Origin: Deinococcus sp. KNUC1210
Lineage (GTDB): Bacteria > Deinococcota > Deinococci > Deinococcales > Deinococcaceae
NCBI RefSeq assembly: GCF_022344005.1
Contig: NZ_CP092187.1
Span: forward strand, 75,036 to 139,035
Direction of reading: 5' to 3'
Length of the DNA stretch: 64,000 nt
This document shows positions 31,423 through 39,888 of this stretch, one piece after another; the first letter of the stretch is position 1; each line of letters opens with the position of its first letter. The notes below the pieces were generated by a model that saw only the letters and a program-made list of their open reading frames with translations, was not told the DNA's origin and did not search any database. A program made the position numbers and the translations under genes.

Positions 31423-32247
31423 ATGTCCAAACAGCAGCTCGGAGTCCGCGCACTCCGAAAGGAACTCTCGGGCATTCTCAAATCTGTCGAGCAGTCCGGA
31501 CAGCCGGTCACTGTAACCAGCCGAGGACTGCCTCAGGTTGCCATCGTTCCAGTCGGCCAGGATGATCTGCCGAACGGCCATGCCTCGAAAAGAAAGCGTC
31601 ATACCTCTGGAGGGGAACACGTGCAAATCATTGCTACCCTGAGTCTGAAAGGCGGCGTGGGAAAGACCACTATCGCCATGCATCTCGCCACGGTTATCGC
31701 AGAAGACCACCCGCTCGTGACAGTGCTAGACGCAGATGAGGAGGTGAGTGCGCTCCGCTGGCAACAGCATGCCCTGGCAGACGGTGTGCGTCTCCCCTTT
31801 CAGGTGATTCCGGCAGACCGCAACAGCTTTATGCGCCAGGCCAAAGACCTCGCCCGCGCCGGACATGTCGTGGTGATCGATACACCGCCCAACAACCGCG
31901 AAGTGCTCAAAAGTGCTGCCACCATCGCAGATGTGGTCCTGGTGCCGGTATTGCCCACAGGACTGGATGTCGACCGACTCGGTACCACGCTCGACCTGCT
32001 GCGAGACCTGGAAGCAGCCCTTGATGAATTCAATTACGCCGTCGTACTCAACCGGTATGACGCCCGTAAGGGAATGGCGAAGGAGGCCAATCAGGCCCTC
32101 GACAATCTGCCCCGGCTAACTACTGTTATCCGTGCACTGGCATCTTATGAAAAAGCTTTCGGCCACGTTCCTTCAGATCTGGTTCAGTTCCGAGAAATCT
32201 GGAATGAACTTACCGCCAGCACGGTTCCCGCCGAGGTGGTGCCTTGA
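31423..32247 (+). CDS. parA: ParA partition ATPase with an N-terminal Phd/YefM antitoxin-type domain
   Basis: 274 aa. Residues 1-50 (LGVRALRKELSGILKSVEQS, then PVTVTSRGLPQVAIVPV) match the DNA-binding part of Phd/YefM antitoxins. A basic linker (SKRKRHTSGG) leads to a complete small ParA: deviant Walker A LKGGVGKTT near 75-83, DADEE near 106, and VVIDTPPNN near 150. ParA ATPases use nucleoid-bound waves to pull ParB-DNA complexes apart. The ATG at 31423 follows TACACT by 7 nt (leaderless) and the paired TGTACA operator. A second strong start exists: GTG 31621 with GGAGGGG 5 nt upstream, giving a 208-residue ParA without the antitoxin domain. Its stop overlaps the parB start. Confidence 0.9.
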   Translation: MSKQQLGVRALRKELSGILKSVEQSGQPVTVTSRGLPQVAIVPVGQDDLPNGHASKRKRHTSGGEHVQIIATLSLKGGVGKTTIAMHLATVIAEDHPLVTVLDADEEVSALRWQQHALADGVRLPFQVIPADRNSFMRQAKDLARAGHVVVIDTPPNNREVLKSAATIADVVLVPVLPTGLDVDRLGTTLDLLRDLEAALDEFNYAVVLNRYDARKGMAKEANQALDNLPRLTTVIRALASYEKAFGHVPSDLVQFREIWNELTASTVPAEVVP

Positions 32248-33203
32248 GCAACCGATTCGCCAAGACCAGCAACAGTACCGGCAGCCTCAGCAGCATCCTG
32301 AACCGTTCAGTCGAGCTGGCAGCTGGCAAAGGTTCACCTCTACATTCCGTGCTGGATGAGCAGTTGAAGGTACAGTCTGGCGAACACGTTTTTCTGCCGG
32401 TCAAGCAGATTGTCCCCAATCCTGGTCAGCCTCGACGCTACTTCAGTCCGGAATCGCTGGAACAACTCGCTGTCAGTATCCGGGAACGTGGCGTGCTTCA
32501 GCCGCTGATGGTTCGCTCACTTCCAAATGAACAGTATGAAATCGTCTTTGGTGAACGAAGGTGGCGGGCTGCTGCACTCGCAGGGCTTGAAGTCGTCCCT
32601 GTCCTGATCCGCACTCTCAGCGACTCTGAGGTTAAGTTCATTTCAGCTATAGAGAACCTGCAACGGGAAGACCTGAACCGATTCGATGAAGTTCAGTTCA
32701 AGCTGCATCTGGTAGCGGAACTGCTCGGTATACCTGAAGAGCAGGCGGCAGCTCAGCTCAAGTATCTGCGAACCCAGGCAGAAGACAAAGACACGGTCGA
32801 GCGCCGCACCAGAGTGGCCGCACTATTCGAGCAACTGGGAAACGAGAGTTGGATATCTTTCGTGACCAATGGGCTGCCTGTATTGAATCTCCCAGCGTTT
32901 CTGGTCGAACCGCTCCGGGCGGGTCAGCTGGCATATAGCAAGGCTTTGCTGATTGCCAGAGCACCGGAAACCTACCAACAGACACTGCTTGAAAAGGTGC
33001 TTCTCAATGATCTAAGCCTGAACGAGCTTCGTCAGGAACTACAGAATCTGAGCGCACCTGCAGCACCGTCAGAAACAGCAGAGGTAGTACGTCGCCTTCT
33101 GGCTCCAAAGCGTCTGCAACAGCTCCAACAGCAGAGCCCGAGGAAATACCAAAAAGTCCAGAGTCTGCTGGCTGAGCTGAAAACGTTGATGCACAGCGAC
33201 TAA
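32244..33203 (+). CDS. parB: ParB centromere-binding protein
   Basis: 319 aa; starts with TTG overlapping the parA stop (TTGA), with GAGGTGGT upstream, so it is coupled to parA. The ParB/Srx-like nucleotide domain (about 50-140) contains IVPNPGQPRRYFSPESLEQLAVSI, GVLQPLMVR, GERRWRAAALAGL and IENLQREDLNRFDE. These include the arginine-rich patch that binds CTP in ParB proteins. A central helix-turn-helix region (about 165-250) and a C-terminal dimer helix (LQQLQQQSPRKYQKVQSLLAELK) follow. It should load on the 16-bp palindromes flanking the operon. Confidence 0.93.
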   Translation: MSNRFAKTSNSTGSLSSILNRSVELAAGKGSPLHSVLDEQLKVQSGEHVFLPVKQIVPNPGQPRRYFSPESLEQLAVSIRERGVLQPLMVRSLPNEQYEIVFGERRWRAAALAGLEVVPVLIRTLSDSEVKFISAIENLQREDLNRFDEVQFKLHLVAELLGIPEEQAAAQLKYLRTQAEDKDTVERRTRVAALFEQLGNESWISFVTNGLPVLNLPAFLVEPLRAGQLAYSKALLIARAPETYQQTLLEKVLLNDLSLNELRQELQNLSAPAAPSETAEVVRRLLAPKRLQQLQQQSPRKYQKVQSLLAELKTLMHSD

Positions 33204-33211
33204 ATCACCCT

Positions 33212-33227
33212 TGAATAACGTTATTCA
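33212..33227. repeat. parS-like site, perfect copy 1
   Basis: TGAATAACGTTATTCA, a perfect 16-bp palindrome 8 bp after the parB stop. It is not followed by a T-run, so a binding site is more likely than a terminator. Confidence 0.7.
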
Positions 33228-33254
33228 GAAGAGCGTTACAGGCCTCAAACTTTC

Positions 33255-33270
33255 TGAATAACGTTATTCA
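33255..33270. repeat. parS-like site, perfect copy 2
   Basis: Second exact copy of TGAATAACGTTATTCA, 43 bp from the first (about four helical turns). Confidence 0.7.
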
Positions 33271-33902
33271 ACAGCACAGAGATACACGCAGGTCCACCCT
33301 AAAGATCCAATAAGTTCTGCCTCCCACACAGACAAAATAAGCTTTCAACATGGTGACACGGTCACTTTCAGCGAAGAGAAGCGGACCTGACCGCTGTTAC
33401 CTTTAGACGTCATTCGTCTAAGTTTGAAGCGATCCAAAAACTTTTCCTCGCTCCCTGTACCTTTACTGACCGATTCGGAAGGAGAGACTGTAATAGGAAG
33501 TACGATGAGCCGATCAGTGAGTGAACGAACTGAAATACTTTCAGCAGGGCAGCGCAACGTTAACTCCATAGTCAGGCTGATTTATAGGCGCATAGTGAAG
33601 AGAAGGGTAACGGCAAGCGTTCTGAAAAAGTATGCATAACCGCATAAAATCGACTGTGGACATGTTCTTTATCATAGTCAAAGACGGCAGGGCGTTCTAA
33701 ACTAAGTCACCTGTACAGAAAGAAAAAGCAGTGCGTCAGATGCAAGGGCTGACGCACTGCTTCATGTCTTGTGCTATCTGGTATTGACCTGAATGGGCTG
33801 CTTTTTCTTTGGAACCAGTTTCTCTACTGCGTCTACACCAACCCTTCAGATCAATAAAGAGCAACAGTCGTCTCCAGCGGAGCGACCAGCAAGGTTCTCT
33901 GC
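33271..33902. other. Intergenic region downstream of parB
   Basis: About 630 bp, AT-richer than average. It holds a terminator (33726-33762) for the leftward XRE gene. A rightward frame at 33424-33639 (71 aa, basic) has no ribosome binding site or recognisable product and is not called. Confidence 0.4.
33726..33762 (-). terminator. Terminator of the XRE regulator gene
   Basis: 14-bp perfect arms (33726-33739 and 33749-33762), 9-nt loop. On the leftward transcript it is followed by a run of U (TTTTTCTTTCT). Confidence 0.75.
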
Positions 33903-34253
33903 TCAGTCCACTCCTTCCAGGCTGACGACCAGACACTGCCACTCATCGGCACTCAGGTCGTGGCCGCTCCGAAATTCCAGGCGGCACAGTCGGCTGATCA
34001 GTTCAGCACTCAGAGACTGACCGGGACGGGACTGAAGTTCCTGGAGGCCTGGGGGCAGAGTAGGGGAGGGGAGAGCGTGGCGAGCGAGACCGTAGACTTC
34101 TGCCAGCCGCATCAACACCGCCTCGTTGATGCATTTCCCTCGTTCCAGATCCGAGAGCACGCCCACTGAAACTCCGGTCTCCCGGCTCAGCGCCGCCAAC
34201 GTCCAGCCATGTTCCAGGCGCAGCGCCCTCAAAGTCGTGTGGTCGGCAATCAT
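33903..34253 (-). CDS. XRE-family helix-turn-helix regulator
   Basis: 116-aa protein with an HTH_3 domain near residues 6-60 (LRALRLEHGWTLAALSRETGVSVGVLSDLERGKCINEAVLMRLAEVYGL region). The C-terminal part (about 65-116) is not a recognised effector domain. ATG 34253 lies 8 nt after TATGCT; the frame continues 15 codons upstream. Short XRE proteins on plasmids often control copy number, conjugation or prophage genes; the target here is unknown. It has its own terminator downstream. Confidence 0.82.
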   Translation of the reverse strand: MIADHTTLRALRLEHGWTLAALSRETGVSVGVLSDLERGKCINEAVLMRLAEVYGLARHALPSPTLPPGLQELQSRPGQSLSAELISRLCRLEFRSGHDLSADEWQCLVVSLEGVD

Positions 34254-34366
34254 CTGCTGATAGCATACTGATAACATTGAAATTCGATATGTGCACACCC
34301 ACTTTATGAACCGTCCATAGCGTGGCTCATGTCAGTGGTATGACGACGGAACTGCCCAGCTGATGA

Positions 34367-35268
34367 TTATTGAGCGGGGTTGCCTAGAAAATAATGGCCC
34401 AGTTCAAGGTCTTCGAGAAGACCTGGATGCTCGGGCTGCCAGTTCAGCAGGTCCCTGGTCAGCGCGTTCGAGGCCGACACATCTGCTCCCAGAAACATCC
34501 CCAGCCAGCCGAAATGCTCGCCAGCCTGCTCGGGGGAATCGAGACTATCGGCAGATTCAGATGACGCCCGATCACCTCAGCAACGGCCCGGAGCGGCACT
34601 CCTTCCTCGGCGACACCGTGCAGGACCGATGCTGCTGGGGCCTGCTCCAGAGCCAGTCTGAACAGGCGGGCAGCGTCGAGTCGGTGCACAGCGGGCCAGT
34701 GATTGCTGCCGTCCCCGATGTAGCCCGAAACGCCTTTTTCACGTGCAATGCTGACCAGAACAGCGATAAACCCATGATCGCCCGCGCCGTGAACAGTCGG
34801 TGCAAGCCGGACGACCGAAGAACGCACGTTTTGAGCCGCGAGGTCCAGTGTGGCCTGAGCCGCAGCCATACGCGGGTGAACCGCTTGATCGGGTCTATCG
34901 TGTTCGGTGGCGACGCATCCAGTGGCCAGACCCAGCACTCCAGACGCGATAACCAGTGGACGACCCGAGCCCTCAAGAACGCTGCCGAGCGCAGCAATAG
35001 CCTGCCTATCGGCCTGAGCCGCCGCTGCCATTTGTGAAAAGTCGTGGATATAAGCCAGATGAATCACGCCGTCAGAGGCTTCGGCCCCGGACTGCAGGCT
35101 GCGAAGATCATCGAGCGAGCCGCGCTGCACCCCTGCTCCGGCAGCCGCGAGTGCTCGTGCACTTTCCTCTGAACGCGCCAGACCGAGCACCTGATGCCCG
35201 GCAGCAAGCAGTTCAGGAACGACAGCAGAGCCGATAAAACCAGATGCACCCGTCACGAATACACGCAT
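34367..35268 (-). pseudogene. NAD-dependent epimerase/dehydratase-like oxidoreductase, frameshifted near the C-terminus
   Basis: Short-chain extended dehydrogenase with N-terminal Rossmann motif VFVTGASGFIGSAVVPEL (GxxGxxG). It resembles atypical SDRs that reduce or isomerise small substrates. ATG 35268 has GGAGGAAC upstream. The frame runs to about 34537 and would then end ...ASISAGWGCFWEQMCRPRTR. In the next frame the sequence continues naturally as EQAGEHFGWLGMFLGADVSASN through LLNWQPEHPGLLEDLELGHYF and stops at 34367. The switch is at a run of five C (34532-34536, complementary strand); a sixth C restores about 300 aa. It is divergent from the TetR gene and shares its operator region. 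Confidence 0.82.
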
Positions 35269-35318
35269 AGAACGTTCCTCCATTGCCGAACACCGCTGCC
35301 CGCCTAGACCTGACAGCG

Positions 35319-35357
35319 TGATGTCATCGACTGACATCAAAGTATCATATGATGTCA
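35319..35357. promoter_or_regulatory. TetR operator between epimerase and TetR genes
   Basis: TGATGTCA (35319-35326) and TGACATCA (35332-35339) form an inverted repeat with a 5-bp gap; a third TGATGTCA half-site lies at 35350-35357. The cluster overlaps the expected -35 region of the tetR promoter and is about 50 bp upstream of the epimerase start, so one repressor could control both genes. Confidence 0.65.
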
Positions 35358-35371
35358 GTCACTGCCAACAG

Positions 35372-35377
35372 TACAAT
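35372..35377 (+). promoter_or_regulatory. -10 box of the tetR gene
   Basis: TACAAT, 6 nt before ATG 35384, no Shine-Dalgarno: a leaderless start. Confidence 0.55.
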
Positions 35378-35383
35378 CAGGCT

Positions 35384-35977
35384 ATGAGTCGATGGAAACC
35401 CGGCGCACGTGGCCGACTGGAACAGGCAGCACTGGCGCTGTACAGCGAACGAGGTTTCGAGCAGACCACGGTGGCCGACATCGCCGAGCGGGCAGGACTG
35501 GCAGAGCGCACGTACTTCCGGCACTTCACCGACAAGCGCGAGGTGCTGTTCGGAGGCGCCGGAATCCTGCAGACGCTGCTGGAACAGGAGGTCGCCAACA
35601 CGCCGATCACCGTCTCGCCTATCGAGACGGTCGCAGCGGCTCTGGAAAGAATCGAGATCTTCAGCCCGGAGCGGCGCGAGGCTTCGAGGCAACGCCAGCA
35701 GATCATCGCCGCGAATCCGGAACTTCAGGAGCGAGAACTGCTGAAGCTCGCGTCGCTCTCGGCAGCGCTGGCGAGGGTACTGCAGAGCCGTGGTGCTCCG
35801 GAAACGGCTGCTCTTTTCGCCGCCGATGCAGGCATGGCGATTTTCAGAGTCGCCTTTGAACGCTGGACGGCACCCGCCACCCAAGAGACGTTTCCGCAAC
35901 TGGTCCGAGCAGCACTCGCGGAATTCAGAGTCGTAATCACCGGATCAGAGCATGGTGAAGGCAGCAGCGAAAGATAA
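35384..35977 (+). CDS. TetR/AcrR-family transcriptional regulator
   Basis: 197 aa. The N-terminal HTH is typical: LEQAALALYSERGFEQTTVADIAERAGLAERTYFRHFTDKREVLF (about 10-55). The C-terminal ligand domain (about 75-185) contains an Ala/Leu-rich helix bundle (LASLSAALARVLQSRGA). It is divergent from the epimerase-like gene, with a three-half-site operator between, and so probably represses both. ATG 35384 is taken because of the TACAAT box; an earlier ATG at 35318 would place the operator inside the coding region. Confidence 0.9.
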   Translation: MSRWKPGARGRLEQAALALYSERGFEQTTVADIAERAGLAERTYFRHFTDKREVLFGGAGILQTLLEQEVANTPITVSPIETVAAALERIEIFSPERREASRQRQQIIAANPELQERELLKLASLSAALARVLQSRGAPETAALFAADAGMAIFRVAFERWTAPATQETFPQLVRAALAEFRVVITGSEHGEGSSER

Positions 35978-36054
35978 TCTGGCTGAGTTCCCGCGCTCAG
36001 GTGAGCCTTCGGCAGTCGTCGTGGACAGCTGTCGTCTCACTGCCTGGAGCCTGA

Positions 36055-38403
36055 TCAGGAGCCGATAGCCTCGGGAACACGCACATGCTGATGGGAACGC
36101 AGCAGAAAGGGAATAGCCTCGGCAGGCTGTGGCCGACAGAACAGATAACCCTGACCGATCTCGCAGTTCAGGGCCGTCAGGATTGCACGCTGACTGTGCG
36201 TTTCGATGCCCTCTGCCACAGTCGTCAGCCGCAGATGCTGAGCCAGCTGAACGATCATATGAACGAAGGCGGATCCTTCTGCCTCCATCGCATTGATGAA
36301 CGAACGGTCGATTTTCAGAATATCGACCTGAAGCTGACGCAGATAAGACAGGCTGGAAAACCCGGTCCCGAAATCGTCGAGGCCGATCCGAATGCCCCGC
36401 GCCCGCAGCTGAGCCAGCTTGACGTTGCTGGCAGACAGATCCTTGATCAGACTTCCCTCGGTGAGTTCCAGCAGGAGTGCCTGTCCCGGAAGACGATATT
36501 CAACCAGAATACTGTCCACGAGCGCCACGAAATCCGGCTGCTCGAACTGGACCGGTGAGATATTGACCGACACGCAGAGCTGAGAATGCCCTGCTTCGCG
36601 CCAGGTACTGACGTGTTCGGCGGCCTGTCGCAGCACCCACGAACCCATTTCCACGATCAGGCCGCGTTCCTCTGCCAGCGGAACGAATGTACCGGGCGGC
36701 ACCGCGCCCAGAACGGGCGACACCCAGCGCAGCAGGCATTCCAGCGAGTGAATGCGCCCCGACTTCAGTTCGACGAGCGGCTGATAATGAAGCTGAAATT
36801 CACCGCGTTCCAGAGCGCCCAGTAACTGCGCCTCGATCTTCAGTTGGGGCTGAACATCGACTTTCAGCGTCTCGCTGTAGAACTGATAGCCGTTGCGGCT
36901 GCCCTTCTTCACCTGATACATCGCCAGATCGGCGTGATGCACCAGAGCCTCACCCACCTGCCCGTCATCGGGCGAGACCGCGATTCCGATACTCGCAGTC
37001 AGCGCAAAGCTCTGATCGTTGAGCACAATGGGTCTGCTGACTGCGTGCAGTATCCGCTGAGCGACCAACCCCGCTTCCTGGGCATCGCGGATGCGGCTCA
37101 GAATGACCACGAATTCGTCGCCGCCCATCCGGGCAATGCTGTCGTGGTCGCGGATACACCGTCCGATCCGCCGAGCTGCCTCAGTCAGCACCTCATCGCC
37201 TGTGCGGTGGCCGAAGGCGTCGTTGATTCGTTTGAAACGGTCGAGGTCAATGAACAGCACCGCGCTGCTGGTGCCGTGCTGAGTCGCCTTGCGAATGACT
37301 CCCGCGAGCCGTTCGGTGATCTGGCGGCGGTTGAACACACCCGTCAGGGTGTCGAGGCTGGCCTGACCCTGCAACTTGCGGCGCAGTCCCAGTTCCATCC
37401 TCAGCGACAGGACCTGCCGGACCAGACCGAGCGAGATCAGCAGGAGTGCACAGAGGGCCGCCCCCTGCACCGCCTTGGACGTATGGGCCAACAGCCCCTG
37501 GGTGGTCATCAGCAGCCACAGGGACACCATGAAGCCGAAGGAGGGCAACAGCGTCAGCGCCGCCTCTGCCAACTCCGACCAGCGGGGAATGTCGGGCATA
37601 GTGTCTTGCGACGCAGATGGACGGCTGAAATAAGCCCAGCACCCTATCGAGACCGCTCCCAGTGTCCACAGGACATTCAGGGGCCCCGAAGCACTGTACT
37701 GAAATGTACCGGCCTGGGTCTGATAGATGGCGTCTGCCACAAGGAACAACACCAGGCCAATTCCCAGGAGCGGAAAGCGGCGGGCAACTGGACTATGAGG
37801 ACTCCACAGCGCGATCAGGACAGCCATCATCAACAGAATCAGGTCGCCGAGAGGGTAGGCCAGCGCGATCCAGGGCTGATATTCGAAGGGGTGAGGGCTG
37901 GCCCTCAGAATCAGATTCCAATACAGCAGGCCGGTCGCCAGGCTGATCATGACGGCGTCGAGAGTAAATCTCACGTCGCCCCGCTGCCCCTTGCCGATCT
38001 CACCCACCAGCCAGAGGCCGACCGCGAAACAGAGCGCCAGACCGAAATACCCCACGTCAGCGAATGACGGGTAAGGCGAGATGGACGTAAAGTTGTCAAG
38101 CACTGCGAAATAAAGCTGCCCGACGCTCCAGCTCAGCAGACCGAACGAGAAGAACCGCCAGCCCCAGGCCACCTTTCCCTGAAAGGACGCAGAACGCCGC
38201 CACAACAGAGCAGCAGACGATAGATACGCCGGTATAAAGATCAGATCCCCGATCAGTCGCGAAGAGCTGATGCCTTGATTCAGAAGGGTCCAAAGAAGAT
38301 GAGCGACACCTGATAACAACAATAAGCACACGAGTACCGTTTCGACAGATACTCCTGACCGAAGCTGATGAGAAGGGCGCGGCTGTACTTCCTCTGGCTG
38401 CAT
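36055..38403 (-). CDS. Multi-pass membrane GGDEF-EAL protein
   Basis: 782 aa. The first about 340 residues contain roughly eight to ten hydrophobic helices (for example VLVCLLLLSGVAHLLWTLL and LGIGLVLFLVADAIY) forming a membrane sensor module. GGDEF follows (about 350-510) with intact MGGDEF near 425, then EAL (about 525-770). The EAL signature reads ECLLRW (Ala to Cys), but the Glu is kept, as are LLLELTEGSL, IGLDDFGTGFSSLSYL and VAEGIETHSQ. Synthesis of c-di-GMP is likely; hydrolysis is plausible. ATG 38403 follows TACGTT by 5 nt (leaderless). Confidence 0.92.
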   Translation of the reverse strand: MQPEEVQPRPSHQLRSGVSVETVLVCLLLLSGVAHLLWTLLNQGISSSRLIGDLIFIPAYLSSAALLWRRSASFQGKVAWGWRFFSFGLLSWSVGQLYFAVLDNFTSISPYPSFADVGYFGLALCFAVGLWLVGEIGKGQRGDVRFTLDAVMISLATGLLYWNLILRASPHPFEYQPWIALAYPLGDLILLMMAVLIALWSPHSPVARRFPLLGIGLVLFLVADAIYQTQAGTFQYSASGPLNVLWTLGAVSIGCWAYFSRPSASQDTMPDIPRWSELAEAALTLLPSFGFMVSLWLLMTTQGLLAHTSKAVQGAALCALLLISLGLVRQVLSLRMELGLRRKLQGQASLDTLTGVFNRRQITERLAGVIRKATQHGTSSAVLFIDLDRFKRINDAFGHRTGDEVLTEAARRIGRCIRDHDSIARMGGDEFVVILSRIRDAQEAGLVAQRILHAVSRPIVLNDQSFALTASIGIAVSPDDGQVGEALVHHADLAMYQVKKGSRNGYQFYSETLKVDVQPQLKIEAQLLGALERGEFQLHYQPLVELKSGRIHSLECLLRWVSPVLGAVPPGTFVPLAEERGLIVEMGSWVLRQAAEHVSTWREAGHSQLCVSVNISPVQFEQPDFVALVDSILVEYRLPGQALLLELTEGSLIKDLSASNVKLAQLRARGIRIGLDDFGTGFSSLSYLRQLQVDILKIDRSFINAMEAEGSAFVHMIVQLAQHLRLTTVAEGIETHSQRAILTALNCEIGQGYLFCRPQPAEAIPFLLRSHQHVRVPEAIGS

Positions 38404-38795
38404 ACCCTAACGTACCGTCAGATCCCTTACACTTAGATGACCAACCGGCAAGCTTCAGAAACGGAATAACTTTTTCCCGCCTCCAGATTGTTCTGGCATC
38501 CATTCGGACAGAGAAAGGTCAGATAGCCTCTCCTGTATAAAAAATAACTTTATCGGCAGTGTAGTGGAAGATGCTGCATTTGTTTCTACGTCCAATTGTA
38601 ATATCAGACTTCTTTGCACTTTATATTTTTTCACAACCCTGACTATTTGGAAACTGTTCCAAATGAATTGTATCGAGCTGACAACAAACACCTGTGGCGA
38701 ATGTTCTTCGACTAGCCGTCAGATTTCGGCTACACCGCTCATCAGCTGGCAAGCGTGACGTACCCAGTTCCTGACATTCGCGACAAGCTCTGCTC
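38404..38795. other. AT-rich intergenic region
   Basis: About 390 bp, noticeably AT-rich between 38500 and 38740, with only short frames on both strands that match nothing I know. No repeats or clear promoters other than the leaderless box of the gene to the left. Confidence 0.4.
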
Positions 38796-39272
38796 TCATT
38801 GAGCATCGGGCAGGCGTTGCCGAAGGTCAGCCAGCACAGTAGAGGCATGGGTATCCGGGTCCACGTCTGTCCAGTGATACTGAACGTGTCCCTCGGGACC
38901 GATCAGAAACGTTTCCCGTCGTGCGAAGGTAACGTTTTCCCCTTCGACTTCCAGTGTCTCCAGCACGCCGTATTGCTGACTCAACTTGTACGCCGCGTCC
39001 GAGATCAGTGGAAACTTGAGCACGCAGAAATCGCGGAAATACTGCTGCTGTTCGGTGTTATCTACGCTCACACCAATGACCTGCACGCCCAGTTGCTCGA
39101 ACTCTGGAAGGAGGGTCTGAAAGCGGCGCGATTCCATGACACAGTGCGGATGGTTGCCACGCGGGAAAAAAAACAGCACTGTCCACCCCTCGTCGCTCGA
39201 AGTCTCCGGGGGGCGGCGCGACGTGATAAACGGCAAAAACGGCGGAGCAGGATCACCAATCTTGAGAGCCAT
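38796..39272 (-). CDS. Peroxiredoxin-like protein (AhpC/TSA, Bcp-type)
   Basis: 158-aa thiol peroxidase. It starts MALKIGDPAPPF as in Bcp/PrxQ proteins. The active-site segment reads FFFPRGNHPHCVMESRRF: the peroxidatic Cys is kept (TPGC becomes HPHC), but the usual resolving Cys five residues later (EAC) is replaced by Arg. A distant Cys (FCVLKFPLISD) might substitute, or the protein is 1-Cys. LISDAAYKLSQQYGV and RETFLIGPEGHVQYHW complete the fold. ATG 39272 follows TACAGT by 5 nt (leaderless). It probably complements catalase in peroxide removal. Confidence 0.85.
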   Translation of the reverse strand: MALKIGDPAPPFLPFITSRRPPETSSDEGWTVLFFFPRGNHPHCVMESRRFQTLLPEFEQLGVQVIGVSVDNTEQQQYFRDFCVLKFPLISDAAYKLSQQYGVLETLEVEGENVTFARRETFLIGPEGHVQYHWTDVDPDTHASTVLADLRQRLPDAQ

Positions 39273-39465
39273 GCCGCACTGTAAGGGGTCAGGTGCTCTG
39301 TAGTCGCCCAAATTTTTGACGAATTCGCAAGTGGTGATACTGACCGTTCGCAAAGGAAAGCGGTCAGACCCGAAACCAGGAATGATCAGCACCAGCAGAT
39401 GTAACCTGGCCACACTGGGCATGGGCCACAGCATCAGGCTAAGCACGAAAATCTTAGGAGAGGTT

Positions 39466-39861
39466 ATGCACAGCAACACAGTTCAGCAGACAGGCGATGC
39501 GTCCCGCATGATCGACGAAAGGATAAGAGAGCTGGGCGACTGGCGCGGTGATGTCCTGGCACGGTTGAGAACGCTCATCCGACAGGCCGATCCCGACGTG
39601 ACGGAAGAGTGGAAATGGAAGGTGCCGGTATGGTCACACGGTGGAATCATCTGCACCGGAGAGACGTACAAAAGCGCTGTGAAACTGACCTTCGCCAAGG
39701 GTGCCGCCCTCGAAGATCCGTCAGGTCTTTTCAATTCGAGCCTTGAAGGCAAAACCAGGCGAGCTATCGATATACGCGAGGGCGAGACGGTTGACGAGGA
39801 GGCTCTGAAAGCCCTGATTCGTGCAGCTATAAGCCTGAACAGCTCACGTACACGCGGCTAA
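39466..39861 (+). CDS. DUF1801-family protein
   Basis: 131-aa protein of the YdhG/DUF1801 type: LRTLIRQADPDVTEEWKWKVPVWSHGGIICTG is the typical core, with KSAVKLTFAKGAALEDPSGLFN. Members are small and cytoplasmic with no established reaction. ATG 39466 has GGAGAGG upstream. Its C-terminus (EEALKALIRAAISLN) is the usual amphipathic helix. Confidence 0.82.
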   Translation: MHSNTVQQTGDASRMIDERIRELGDWRGDVLARLRTLIRQADPDVTEEWKWKVPVWSHGGIICTGETYKSAVKLTFAKGAALEDPSGLFNSSLEGKTRRAIDIREGETVDEEALKALIRAAISLNSSRTRG

Positions 39862-39888
39862 GACAGACACACGATCTGCCGCCCATCT

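Noticed and set aside
31423..31620. Stand-alone antitoxin gene with a toxin partner
   Set aside because: No stop codon separates it from parA and no toxin-like frame lies on either side.
33212..33270. Terminators after parB
   Set aside because: Palindromes have no loop or T-run and an imperfect third copy lies before parA, so binding sites are more likely.
33424..33639. 71-codon basic protein downstream of parB
   Set aside because: No start signal or family resemblance; AT-rich region opens frames by chance.
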